Assembly: GCA_900618425.1 (NCBI GenBank)
Contig: UZAN01041030.1
Location: 44,897-57,441, forward strand
Direction of reading: 5' to 3'
Length of the DNA: 12,545 nucleotides
From: Echinostoma caproni
Taxonomy: Eukaryota > Platyhelminthes > Trematoda > Plagiorchiida > Echinostomatidae
In this document: positions 1 to 10,860 of the stretch, piece by piece
Position numbering within the stretch: the stretch's first letter is position 1
Layout: every line of letters begins with the position of its first letter
Notes under the pieces: generated by a model
The model's input: the letters and a program-made list of their open reading frames with translations, nothing else
The model's database searches: none
What the model was told of the DNA's origin: nothing
Made by a program: the position numbers and the translations under genes

Positions 1-1299
1 AAGAGGTGCAAAACGCTAGAATTCATCTTCCCAGGTGTGCTCACTCACGAGCAGTTTTTGCGAATTGACTTTTTAGCTGCAATTGCCAGCTGTGCTCGTA
101 CTACTAGTATTAATACTACTGTTATAATTCCAGAAGACGGTGCTGGTCGAGGATAGTTGTTTATTGAAGAGTTCAGGTGCGACATCGCCAATTTGGCATA
201 CATAACACACAAAACACAATCAGAAACATACCATCGCAGTTCCTGGCCAGGCGACGGGTAATGAATGTAGCAATCGATGGTTCTTCTTTGAGACCCAGTG
301 ATCTTGTTGCTTTTTGGTCGTTGAAAGTAATCACTATGTTACCTACTACTCACAAGTGAGTAGTATCTCAGGACATTACTACTTGTCAAGGACTTTTTCC
401 ATCCCCGCCTAAAATCCGAGCATTCTAGTATTGTAGTCCAACACTCAGTGAACAGCGAGAACGAACGTCATACAATTATTCTGGTGTGTGGCTGGATCGC
501 ATTCAATCGCATTGCTCAACTGCGTTACAATAGCGCCCTTTTTCGTGCAATTTCGAATCGGAGTACGAACAATTTATGCGTTCGTTGTATTTAGGTATGA
601 AAATTTCGGTCTCAAGTGTCTCGTGAGAGGGAAGGGATGAACCATTTTGAGCTTAGCTAATACAGAAGGGATGACAGTGTAACAACGTAGTTCAAAGAAT
701 GCAGACAGAGCGAGAGGCAAACGAGGTGGTCCATTAGGCATGAGAGCTCGGTGATCAACTTTTATCGATGCGAAATAAATGGTGGGACTAGAAAATTGGG
801 ATAAGTGATGAGCTCGTTAAGACTAGTTGATATGTTCTATTTATTTTAATGGGTCCTCGAAGCCAGTTGATACGTAGCACAGAGAGATCGGTAAAGCGAT
901 CCGTCCATTGTTCCTAAACGCACTCTGACTTTTCGCTCTTGCTCCCTTCATTGTCCTGTTTTCTCCCCGGTTCTCGGTTTTCTTACCTTCGGAAATGATG
1001 CTGTCTACAGGTGTCCCAACCACTGAGACACTCAGTTGGGTTCCAATAGAGCGCTAAAATGTGAACACAGAATAACCGATCTGCCGCAATTAAGTATTGT
1101 TTAATGACGGTTTGTTTAATCGACATGACAAGAAAGCCGTTCATAAACTTTCTCATTGTCAAGCATAGGTCGTCTTGTCCTTCACAACTCCATCTTTCAA
1201 AAATTCTCGTCTTTCGTTCGTGTATTGTAGTGAACGGATACAATAATTTAACTGTAGAAAATTGTCAACTCCGGTTGTCTTTCTTATTTGGATCTAGTC

Positions 1300-1870
1300 A
1301 TTAAATAAAAGTGGTCTGATCCTCTGTACTACTCTGTGTTTCCCCTTTCCCGAGACGGAATATTATACCTCAATCTGTTGGTCCTATGTTCACTTTTGTG
1401 AATCCAATGGAGATTACCAAGCATTTCATATAGTCTTATATATACAATCTTCGTCATAAATTGTGGCTTATCTTCACACAACTGTGGGAATGGTGTTCTA
1501 AACCCGCAGAAAGTCTCATTCCACCTCGATAATATATTGTAACATTGATCTTGGTGTTTGATTTTGACATCACTTAAAACTTCCCACCTGATCCGTGATG
1601 TTGGATGTAATGAACAGCGTGTATCTAGGTGGGGACTTGATCCGGACAGTCGTAAGTGAGTGCTTGGACTTGAGGAATATTCGGAAACAGTAGCAGCTCC
1701 GAGCTGGTAGGCTTTCGTGTTTTCTGGGGTTTCCCAACCTCGTCTATCTCCATCGTGTAGCCGACTCACCCGTGCCTCCAAGGTGATGAAACATTGGACA
1801 CAGGTTATGATCCAAATCAGGTCGAGAGAAATCGAAACCTGAAACCCTCAGCGAGACGGAATGCGTGAAA
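1300..1870. other. Gene-free stretch, probably old interspersed repeat
   Basis: The longest open frame is 150 codons on the - strand (1329-1781), ending with a stop at 1329. It matches no family I recognise and its composition (many Ser, Arg, His) is not convincing. A minus-strand GGATCAAGTCC near 1633-1643 resembles a Pol III B box, but no A box sits at tRNA spacing from it. The region directly abuts the SINE-like element at 1877. Confidence 0.3.
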
Positions 1871-1876
1871 TGCGGG

Positions 1877-2052
1877 GCTGTGGTGGCCCGGTTGTAACGT
1901 TAGCAAATTACCACCCCAGAGACTTGTGTTTGTATCCCACAACCACCGCCTGTCTTTCCCCATTGTGTTACATGGCAGCCGTTTGATTGGTCGCCTCCTT
2001 CTTGACAATTGCATCTTTGTATATTCAATAAATGGAAGTAAAAATGAAAAAA
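1877..2052 (+). mobile_element. tRNA-derived SINE-like element
   Basis: An A-box-like TGGCCCGGTTG sits at 1884-1894 and a B-box-like TGTTTGTATCC at 1927-1937. The gap of about 32 bases is what a tRNA has between the two boxes. Seven bases before the A box, GCTGTGG (1877-1883) can pair with CCACCGC (1943-1949) at six of seven positions, like an acceptor stem. TTGTG (1924-1928) and CACAA (1938-1942) form a five-pair T-arm-like stem with an enlarged loop. A unique body of about 75 bases follows, ending in an A-rich tail with AATAAA-like runs (about 2026-2052). A real tRNA is ruled out by the poor D and anticodon arms. I saw no target-site duplication. The 3' end is approximate and the family is not identified. 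Confidence 0.45.
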
Positions 2053-2816
2053 ATTGCTCTTCAGCTGGTCTATGAAATGGACTGTCTCATACAACAGCTA
2101 ATCAGGACACCTGTTCAATTAACAGAAATGCATGGCTTCCCACGTTGCACTCACACATGCATATGTGCGGACCATCGGATGAGTGATCAATCCACACCAA
2201 TAAATTTTGTTCTTGACATATCTTTTTCGCCAAACCTCGTTGTATGTGCTTTACCCGAATATTTGCTCATGGATTCGGTTTTGCGAACTGTTTGTACGCT
2301 TTCGTTCGTTCACAGGCCTATAGACCATGTATAAGATTTAACGATCCTCGTTAGGCCAACTTATCCTCCTCAAGGAACCATGCGTGGTCATGTTAGTTGT
2401 TAGAACGTGTCTACAATCAAATTGTGATAAACACGCTCGAGATTAGATCATATCTGTCGTCTTGGCAACTAAAAACACTCAAGTTTCTCATAATAGTTTT
2501 CTGTTCCTTGTAATCATTTGAACAAAACAATATTTAAAGTATCCCTGACAGTTGCTTCAGTTTTTCAAAGGCAGTTTTCATCTGTTACATGTGATCTTGG
2601 TGGGATGGTATTCGGTTATATATGGAGAAAATCTTTCCTAGATGACGGTTGGTTCCTGACCTATTTTTGCATATACTCAGTCGCAAACTTCGATAATTTT
2701 TGTCCTCAGCGGAGTTCGGATTCTCTGTAATTCGGTGGAAACCAGCACTATTTTTCTGTCTGGTATGTCTCCGCCTGATAGGTGGTTTATCCTAAAAAAA
2801 CTGATTTTTCTATCTC

Positions 2817-2849
2817 GTGTGTGTGTGTGTGTGTGCGTGCGTGCGTGCG
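2817..2849. repeat. GT/GC microsatellite
   Basis: About nine GT units pass into GCGT units. Short reading frames made of Cys-Val and similar alternations across it are artefacts of the repeat. Confidence 0.95.
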
Positions 2850-3043
2850 AATACGTGTATCCCTGTGTTTGTGTGTGCTAGCACAGAAATTTGTGTACGG
2901 ACTAACAGACCACGTACGGAAACCGAATACGTTCAATCCTCTTCACCCGAGTCGCCATTCTTTTCCACTGGTGGGATTAAGAGTTTTACATTTTTAAACT
3001 CATTGACTTTTCATTTCGTACGAGGTGAATATGTACTCTATAC

Positions 3044-3290
3044 GGATCCATTGGCTTTGTCGATCAACCTTTGTATTTGTGCGTACGTCCTAACCACATC
3101 CAACGCTTCACTCTCGATGTTCGTTTTTTCTCTCATTCGAGCTTGATGACGACAGTCATTGTGGAGAAATTCGCATTTTTTAATTGTCTCACAAATGACC
3201 AGTTCATGTGGACTGAGCGAATTTAATTCCATGCGTGGGCCTCCAGAAGACATCGTTCCCCCATAAAACCAATATTGAGCGTCAGTGACA
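3044..3290 (-). other. Unrecognised open frame with exon-like ends
   Basis: On the minus strand a frame opens after a TAG (3308-3310 region) and runs to a TAG at about 3038. Unlike most frames in this window its residues are balanced and charged, for example ECETIKKCEFLHN-like and EALDVVRTYAQIQRLIDK segments that would form amphipathic helices. A CCAG upstream (about 3288-3291) and a GTATAG just before the stop (3039-3044) could act as acceptor and donor. I recognise no family. It could be an exon of a gene on the opposite strand, a fragment of a mobile element, or chance. Confidence 0.25.
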
Positions 3291-4213
3291 CTGGTCATTA
3301 TTTGCTGCTAATGGAACCCAAGTTTAGCCTCCCCGTCTGGCACTCATTGTCCCCTGAATTTTACAGCTGTTTTGCACTTATCTTGTTGTCATCAACTCAT
3401 CACTGCTGCAGATTGTCTGCAGTGTCTGCATCGAGTCCGGTTTGATCTCTGTGCGAATATAGAAGAATGCATTCTCCGTCTGTCTCAGTACCCGGCGTGT
3501 GTGTATACATATCTTTCCTACCTTTTGATCTCTAGTGAATGCAGCTGGCGGATTCGAGAAATTCTCAACTTCAATATATATGTTTGAGCGTAGTAGAGGA
3601 TTTGATACAACATAAACTTGAATTTCGTCATGTATAGAGCCAACGAAGCTTGAACTGAAAGGTTAAGAAGTACTAAACACGGCTGCTTCGATCTGGTTGG
3701 ATCTCATCATGAACCTAACTGAGAAGATCGCGATCCCCGGGACCTCACCACTGATAGAACACAAGCATATGAGCCACCTGAACAGCTGATCAGACCGCTT
3801 TTCACAATTCATTTTTGTAAACTTGTCTCTAATACCACGCTCATCTCAGCACCCAGTTGTCTCTGATTGTTAATCAAGTTGGGCTCGAGTTCCACAACCG
3901 GGATGTCCCATGTGATTTATATGACCGAGAGTTATTATCAGGATTTTCAGTTTCATGCTAGGTCTCAGTTTGGGCTTCCACTACCTACTTCGGTATACGT
4001 CGCATGCCGATGCCGGTAACATGCGTAACACATACTCCAGCTATCGTAATTCACGGAAGTTGGGCACGATGGTTTACCATAAGTTCCTGTTGGTAAATTA
4101 ACATGTTTCTAATCGATGTTTTTAAATATGGGGGACTGAATAAGCATCATTGTACTCCTGAAAGTTTTTTTTAAATTTACACTCCCCATTGAGCGGCACG
4201 ATTTGGTGACAAA

Positions 4214-4286
4214 GTGCGCTGTATCCCCGTTGTTAGCGCACATTGCGTTGAAGTTGCTTTCAAAGCACTCCAACTTCACTAGCGCA
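4214..4286. repeat. Cluster of nested inverted repeats
   Basis: GTGCGCT (4214-4220) is the exact reverse complement of AGCGCAC (4235-4241). TGAAGTTG (4249-4256) is the exact reverse complement of CAACTTCA (4271-4278), and the loop between contains a smaller GCTTT-C-AAAGC hairpin (4256-4266). AGCGCA recurs at 4281-4286 and could pair with the first arm instead. Function unknown; a decayed hairpin element or chance are both possible. Confidence 0.5.
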
Positions 4287-4436
4287 TAGCTCAGCTGTCA
4301 TCCGAGGTATTCGTCAAATTCGAAACATACAATATTTTTTCGTTTTGGAAAACACTGAGCTCTGTGTGATTATTAGCCATATTTTTCCGATGTAGTAGGT
4401 GATTACCAGGCAGTTCACTGTTTACCTGATCGTCAC

Positions 4437-4450
4437 GTGTGTGTGTGTGT
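4437..4450. repeat. GT microsatellite
   Basis: Seven GT units following CAC. Confidence 0.9.
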
Positions 4451-4610
4451 AAAAAAGTCTGCAACAGAACAGTTGTTATCTCCGCTATTCATAGGGTTGT
4501 AGTTGTTCTTGTTGGCTTTCCGGACAATCATTTTCGCACTTTGGGCACTCATTGCGTGTGCATCGGACGCCGGAATTATCCTCCTCTCCCCGCCTCCCAC
4601 AAAATAACAC

Positions 4611-4637
4611 GGTGGTGGTGGTGGTGGTGGTGGTGGT
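4611..4637. repeat. GGT trinucleotide microsatellite
   Basis: Nine tandem GGT units. On the opposite strand this gives a Pro/Thr run in short frames, which are artefacts. An ambiguous base (N) follows at 4652, consistent with sequencing difficulty. Confidence 0.95.
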
Positions 4638-4759
4638 TGGAAACACCGATGNCCGATGCAGGTGCATCCACACACTGTCTTGAAAGGTAATTGTTGTCTG
4701 TTCGATAACTGTTCACCTCATATCACCAAATTATAATCTGCACAATACGCTGTCATATT

Positions 4760-4835
4760 CTCTCTTCCTTTTCGTATGAATCGGCTTGCGTTGNTCTCTC
4801 TGGCTCTCTCTGTCTTTCACTCGCTTCCTCTCTCG
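4760..4835. repeat. CT-rich low-complexity tract
   Basis: TCTC/CTCT runs interrupted by short GC-containing patches, with an ambiguous base at 4794. Confidence 0.75.
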
Positions 4836-5518
4836 GTAATGCAAACGCAGGGGTGTCTTTCTTTCGCCGGTTTATTGCAATCTAGCAAGCGATGATAGTC
4901 GCCGTCATCGTCGTCGTCCCATCGAACTGTAACGAAAGCGAGGGAGGTGGTGGTATGGTCTGGTGAGGATAATCACCGTAGACGACGCGTGACGTGTGAA
5001 TTGCGCACTTGATGTCCGTGTGATGTATGACGTATGTCTTAGTGATCGATTTACCTCGTTCCATCCACCCGGAACGATTAGTCGTTCCAATCAATACAGT
5101 CCGTGTAGGCGGGTTAGGTTGTTCCGGGAATAATTCACTTATGATGCAACTGACAGGTGTGCCTTGAATAAGTCCCACTCACCCACCTCACCCCCGCATT
5201 CCGTTGTATTCGAAACCATAGTGTGATGAAATTATGTTGATTCATCCACGTGCAAGTCAGCTATAGTAAATTGTCGACAGTATTGGCGTTCCCGAACACT
5301 GGTTTTCACTGAACGTGATAGTCCGCACGCGAGTAATCTGCTTGACCATCTCCTCCTATCAGAGCAATGTTTTGACTTTCTGTGGTGCCCTTTTGGGTGG
5401 GCTTCGGGATCTCGATTACTAATGGTGAAATACGTTAATTCTGGGTTTGTCCTATGTACGGTTGAACAAATCTATAGGAAAAAGATGATTCGGTGCGGAA
5501 CAGTTTTCCTCAATGAGG

Positions 5519-5540
5519 TGTGTGTGTGTGTGTGCGTGTG
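5519..5540. repeat. GT microsatellite
   Basis: GT units with one GC interruption near the right end. Confidence 0.95.
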
Positions 5541-6088
5541 GGAGATCAGGTCTGAACGAAATTAAACTTTTATAGGACGTTTTTTCTTGTCCAAATTTGG
5601 ATGGAATCCATAAGAAAGGCAAAATTATATGAGTGGTTATTTTCATCTGATTCGATCCCGTTTATGATCTTTTGTCTCGTCTGTTATATTACAGGCAATT
5701 TTGTTTATCCATTCTGGGGACGGGTGAATATGATGATAAAAGTATGATTTGACAGTTGGTATTCTGCACTAACGGTTAGATTGATTACCATATTTATCGA
5801 AGTTCAATTTGGAGCATATGCTAAACCGAAAAAAAATAGTTTGAGCAAATCGGTATGATCATTTGATATCGATAGACGACGGCACGCTTGTTGGTCACGC
5901 GACGTAACCAAATTAGCAACATTTTTTCTCAACCGTGTTTCGGACTCAGCCTGTCAGTCAACTGTCATGTTCTTTTTGCAACGTAACTTGGTTTTTTCCA
6001 TCAATGACGGTACTTTTTCTTAGTCCACTACGCCTGATTTATCACCTTCGAATGTAATCTGTTGATCTGATGACCGCGGTTCTCAGTA

Positions 6089-6090
<2 letters not shown>

Positions 6091-6126
<36 letters not shown>
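6091..6126. repeat. CA microsatellite
   Basis: About fifteen CA units, opened and closed by CATA variants. The Thr-His frame read across it is an artefact. Confidence 0.95.
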
Positions 6127-6129
<3 letters not shown>

Positions 6130-6711
6130 GCACATAAAACGCAACCGAGTGTGCTGCACGGGATGAGAAACATCGCGCATGGGACCAACCGATATCGGCT
6201 TACATCCACATGCGCTCGTTTTACTCGTGTAAAGTTCAATGAATCAAACAGCAAAAAAGACTCACCGGGGCGAAAGAATTTCTACAGCTTAATTTTCTTT
6301 GACTCCGGACTAGTGGCATTTGAAAACTGTCCTTTTTTCCATATTTCTAGCATAAGTTACTGCATCTGCACTACCGCCCGCGAGCACACACACAAAACTA
6401 TTGACGTGCCACGTGTTCAACCACCTGGTATGCATTTTATAGTCATTCATCTGAACTGCTGAACCTCATGCGCCGTAAATTGAATTGATCAGTGGATCAG
6501 TCAATCGTTTGTTGGTTTGTTCGATCAATCGATCGTGAAATTTAATCTTCCTCGTTTAATTATCCGCGTTGCTCAAAACTTTCGCATTCTCGAAGTAGAC
6601 CATAACGAATTCTATCCTTACCGAATCTCATATCTGTGTCAGTAGACCGATGCGTTCGATTCGACGATTAACCTGTCAGCTGTGAAGATGAACGATTTGA
6701 ATACGTCCATC

Positions 6712-6729
6712 AATGTACGATCGTACATT
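6712..6729. repeat. 18-bp perfect palindrome
   Basis: AATGTACGA is followed directly by its reverse complement TCGTACATT with no spacer. The symmetry ends exactly at these bases. It could be a protein-binding dyad or a chance palindrome. Confidence 0.8.
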
Positions 6730-7013
6730 CTCCATCTGACATGTACGACATTGTTAAATGCTATTCACTGCCTTGCTCCTCCCTTCATCCCTGCACTGTA
6801 ACTGTTCGCCTTCCTCATCCCCTTTTTTAAATGCCTACTAATTTCATAACTGAGTTTCCGGTTCATCTTGTAATCGGTGTCCATCTTTCCGGCAATCTAC
6901 GGTCCCTTAGTTATCTCTCATTCTGTCGCTGTCATTCCTCCATGTAGATATGTAAAACGTTGTGCATTTCCTCTGTTTTTATCGATTGTGAATGTACCAG
7001 CCGGTCACATGAC

Positions 7014-7049
7014 TGTGTGTATGTGTGTGTGTGTACGTGAGTGCGTGTA
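7014..7049. repeat. Imperfect GT microsatellite
   Basis: GT units interrupted by AT, AC and GC substitutions. Confidence 0.85.
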
Positions 7050-8212
7050 TCTCTTATTCTGAGCCTGGGGCGAGCATAAATCAGATCTCTTACATTAATT
7101 CTCTGAAGTGGTCACTTTTGCATTGAAACGGCGTGTTGTCCGTCTCCAATTTTGGTTGGCTGCTCTAAACTTTATCCCATTTTCCCTAAAACCATAATTG
7201 ACCCAGTTGAGGATAAACCACTTAAGCAGCGAGTATTGTATACGGTCGCACAAACAGAGCATCAATATTGTACCTCTTTGTTATTTGTTTTCCCACTTTT
7301 TCTCTTTTATTTCCAAGTCTTCTGTCCATATCATTACCGCTATCGATTTAGTACCTCGCTTGTCCGCAAGCAAGATATATATGTTTCATAACAAGTAGTA
7401 TATGAATGACTAGACAAAATTTCCCTGGAAGCACACAACCGGTTTCGCAGTTCTTGCCGCTTGTCAGGCATGCGTACGCGGTAATTTCGTCAAAGTTCAT
7501 TCATATACTTGTACCCAGGAAGTGTCTTTTCGTCACAATAACCTTGTTTGCAACACCCGATGACATTTGGATAGACAGCTTTTTCAGAGCCAGTCCATTG
7601 AAGAATCAGGACTATGATTCGATCTTTTGCAGTTGGGCTAGATGCTACTAACCGCAACCATCGTGACGTGAGCGTCTTTATAGAGTAAATATATGTATTT
7701 ACATTAGACATTATTGTGTGATAACCATCAGAGAGGGCAAACTCCATCGACACAATGGTCTATTGTTTACTCATAGAGACGTTCAGCCGAAATCCGGAAA
7801 CTTAGAGTAGCGTACCACGTACAGTCCCATTACGGTAGTTGCGGTATTCATTCGAACGACAGCCATGTCGTCTACCACCAGAGTTCTGTGTCGTGGTTCG
7901 AACCATACTGGTGACAGCGACTTGAATCATTTTTGACCAGCACCATAACCACCACTCATATGCCTGTGTGAACATGTATATACATGCACGGATCAATGCA
8001 CTCTTGCACTCTTTGAAAACGTTACATATTTTCGATGAGTGTGCTGTTAGTGAACTCGATCGTACATTCCAATTTATCTGACATGTGTACTCATTTCTAT
8101 TTGTTCCTCAAAATAGTTGCACTGACTTGCACTTCGAGATATTCTACAGCATTCCGTTTAAATTGCTCTTCTTATTCCAACTACCCCCTCGCAACTCGAT
8201 ACATACTAATCT

Positions 8213-8250
8213 AATTATATATATATATACTATTATTATTATTATTATTA
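8213..8250. repeat. AT and TAT microsatellites
   Basis: An AT run (8213-8229) is followed by about seven TAT units (8230-8250), within a locally AT-rich stretch of about 150 bases. Confidence 0.9.
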
Positions 8251-8473
8251 CTAATTATATATTTACCATTCAAAATTGCTAAACACATCACGGAACAACA
8301 GTCCTAATCACCAAAAAATCATTCCGTGTTTGTTTCCGCATTCTGCTCGATTTGTTTGCAATCTTGAAAAGAAATCATTTCTGACTTACACAAAAACTTA
8401 TCCTCTTCAAGTCTTGTCTCTAAATGAATGGGCAAGATGTTGATGAGTCATGAACCCACGGCTATCCATAATG

Positions 8474-8498
8474 AGGATGATGGTGATGATCATGATGA
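8474..8498. repeat. Imperfect GAT repeat
   Basis: GATGATGGTGATGATCATGATGA, an imperfect trinucleotide run. Confidence 0.75.
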
Positions 8499-8514
8499 CT
8501 CATTTCTAAGTTAA

Positions 8515-9021
<507 letters not shown>

Positions 9022-10564
9022 TGAAGCTAGTGCGACAACATTGTCTATGCGTTCCAGTAATGTGGAACTTTCCCCTCCCCTCCTCGATTCGCGTGTACAT
9101 GTGTCGCGTGCAAACTGGAAAAACATAGTACGCACCGTTTTAGTGATTTTCGAATAGATCATTCAAGTGGGTTCCATCCGATACACAGGTTTTTCGTTTT
9201 AACTGCAAAAAATTTGGAAAGGGAAGCTGTTGATTTTCCTCTGAACAACATACGTGCAAATCATAACTTCCAATTCGTTTCGGTTCACGCTCTCGTCAAA
9301 ATTATCGATTCTATTACTGCTAATGGTTCCTTGAATCGATTTCGGGCAAACGGTAATAAATAAGCCAGTCTACAGTTAATTCGAAGGCTTTGTCCTTTTT
9401 CCTATGCAAATATCATCTGTCGGACTGAAAAGGTTTTGGAGGCATGAGTGGCTTTTCGTTTAAACCGCCTACTGTTTATGTGACCTTGAAACCGATTCAA
9501 ACATGTGGTCGCGTGACTTTTTCTCAAATACGGATAAAAGCACTTGTTTCCTCTCGATAGATCGATTAGCAAAGCAAATTTGTGTTTGGTGGGCATGGCC
9601 ACGACGCCCTTGATACTTGTTGAAATAAAAGTTAACCAAGATCTACAGTGTTTATCTCAAACGATCTGCGGAGAAATATTAACTGGAACAACAACGATCG
9701 CTATCAAAGGTAGATGATGCCGTATCTACGTTTGTCGAATAAAACGGCTAATGATACGGACCTGTAAATGTGCTTATTTCACATCAGGGACGTTTTCTTT
9801 ATACAAAGGGCTGTGTGAACTTCATGCCCACACAGACCTTTTGTTCACCGATTTTATCGTCACCAGTAATCCATGTCCTCAGACGTGTATTGCTAGACCA
9901 CTTAAACGACCGTGGAAATGGACGGCATCACAGAGTGAGGTCATCAAAGGAATACAACTTAGTCAAAAGTATCCGAATTTGAAGCACTGAATAAAAAACA
10001 AGTAGATCTGTGCTCTAAGCACGCTTCAAAAATGTACTGATGACGCTGTGCATTTTGGTACCATTATTATTTATTAATCGATCACGCACATACATGATGA
10101 TCTGAATATCTGTACAATGATGTTTTTTTGTTTCCGGCATAGCTCCGACTTAAAGTGGATGAATGATTGTTAATCGGGGACGGGAGAGCAGGTGAGACAT
10201 TTACACAAAAATAAGGTGGTATTTCGGAACTAAATTTAACTCATTTGTTCAAAGTTTACGAGCTTTGGACTTCCCAATAGAGAGAAAATTGTAATAAAAT
10301 GGTAACGCCTTGGGTAGCAAAGTGCATCTCCCAGACATCCGTTGAGGAAGTCCGACTCACTGTCTGGGGGTGTCTTCACCGAAGGCGGTGCCTAAAAGCT
10401 AACATCGAGTGCCATAATCACGGGCAGCTAGCTCATCTAACGAGCCGAAAAACCTTTATTTCAGAATTTCGAAGAACTATTTAGAGTACCAGGATCACTT
10501 TCACTAGCGCAGCAGGGTGACATTGGGTGTTCGGATATTGAGACCAGCGTCCGGATAACGTAAG

Positions 10565-10792
10565 ATCTAACGTACTAGACACCGATCCTCGACGAACTCC
10601 AGTTTTTATGCACATCGCTCTGATGCCTAGCAAGCCAAAGAGATTATCTATAAAGTTCAGCAGAAATAACCTGCTCTGGCTAATACGGTCTACCAGTATC
10701 CCCAAGATTGCTTTTGTGTCATGACGATGTGAGTGAATACCATGATATGTTTGGACATTAAAAGCGTTTTTAAGGTCCAAATGCGATGGAAC
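10565..10792 (-). pseudogene. Decayed reverse transcriptase fragment (non-LTR type)
   Basis: On the minus strand the frame reads SHLDLKNAFN from about 10789, corresponding to the (F/L)(I/V)D(L/F)xxAF motif that carries the first catalytic Asp of reverse transcriptases. It then reads TGVRRGSVSSTL at about 10603-10568, like the GVRQGCxLSPxLF motif of LINE reverse transcriptases. The two are 59 residues apart, close to the normal spacing, and a partial I..LF....IRA stretch lies between them at roughly the expected place. No YADD/LADD motif is seen downstream, and the frame drifts into unrelated sequence after position 70, stopping at 10481. It is therefore broken and non-functional. The clade cannot be fixed from so short a piece, and chance resemblance is possible though the paired motifs make it less likely. 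Confidence 0.5.
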
Positions 10793-10849
10793 TGTTTGTG
10801 ATAACCAACAAAACGCTGTTTCGTCCTGTTTGGGACTCGTCAGCAGTTC
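10789..10849 (-). ncRNA. Degenerate hammerhead ribozyme motif (schistosome Sm-alpha/PLE type)
   Basis: On the minus strand CTGACGA (10837-10843) is the CUGANGA core. It is followed by stem II GTCC/GGAC (10833-10836 with 10823-10826) closed by a CAAACA loop, almost the same as the CAAAUA loop of the schistosome ribozyme. C and then GAAA follow (10819-10822). A short stem III, CAGC (10815-10818) with GTTG (10806-10809), has a GTTTT loop. Stem I can form from GAACTG (10844-10849) and CAGTTC (10789-10794). The base expected to be U before the cleavage position is G (10805), and 11 bases separate stems III and I instead of two. As read, it is probably inactive. The intact core and stem II make chance unlikely. 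Confidence 0.6.
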
Positions 10850-10860
10850 ATACTATTCAT

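Noticed and set aside
10..34. Translation ending LEFIFPG before a GT, resembling the end of the preceding NDR exon (MEFLPG, phase 1)
   Set aside because: The residues before it do not match the expected kinase segment, there is an extra residue, and the donor GTGTGC is poor; treated as coincidence.
290..360. SLKVI in a short frame, matching the start of the NDR kinase domain
   Set aside because: The glycine-rich loop does not follow and the frame stops soon after; a chance five-residue match.
1329..1781. 150-residue minus-strand open frame
   Set aside because: No family recognised and no supporting splice or start context; region looks like repeat DNA.
2032..2334. 100-residue plus-strand open frame
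   Set aside because: It begins in the A-rich tail of the SINE-like element and shows no recognisable motif.
4433..4690. Open frames with Pro, Thr or Trp runs
   Set aside because: Produced by the GGT repeat at 4611-4637.
6042..6462. Open frames on both strands across 6091-6126
   Set aside because: Produced by the CA microsatellite, which reads as alternating Thr-His or Cys-Val.
8436..8452. TGATGAGTC resembling a hammerhead core
   Set aside because: No stem II or GAAA follows; chance match.
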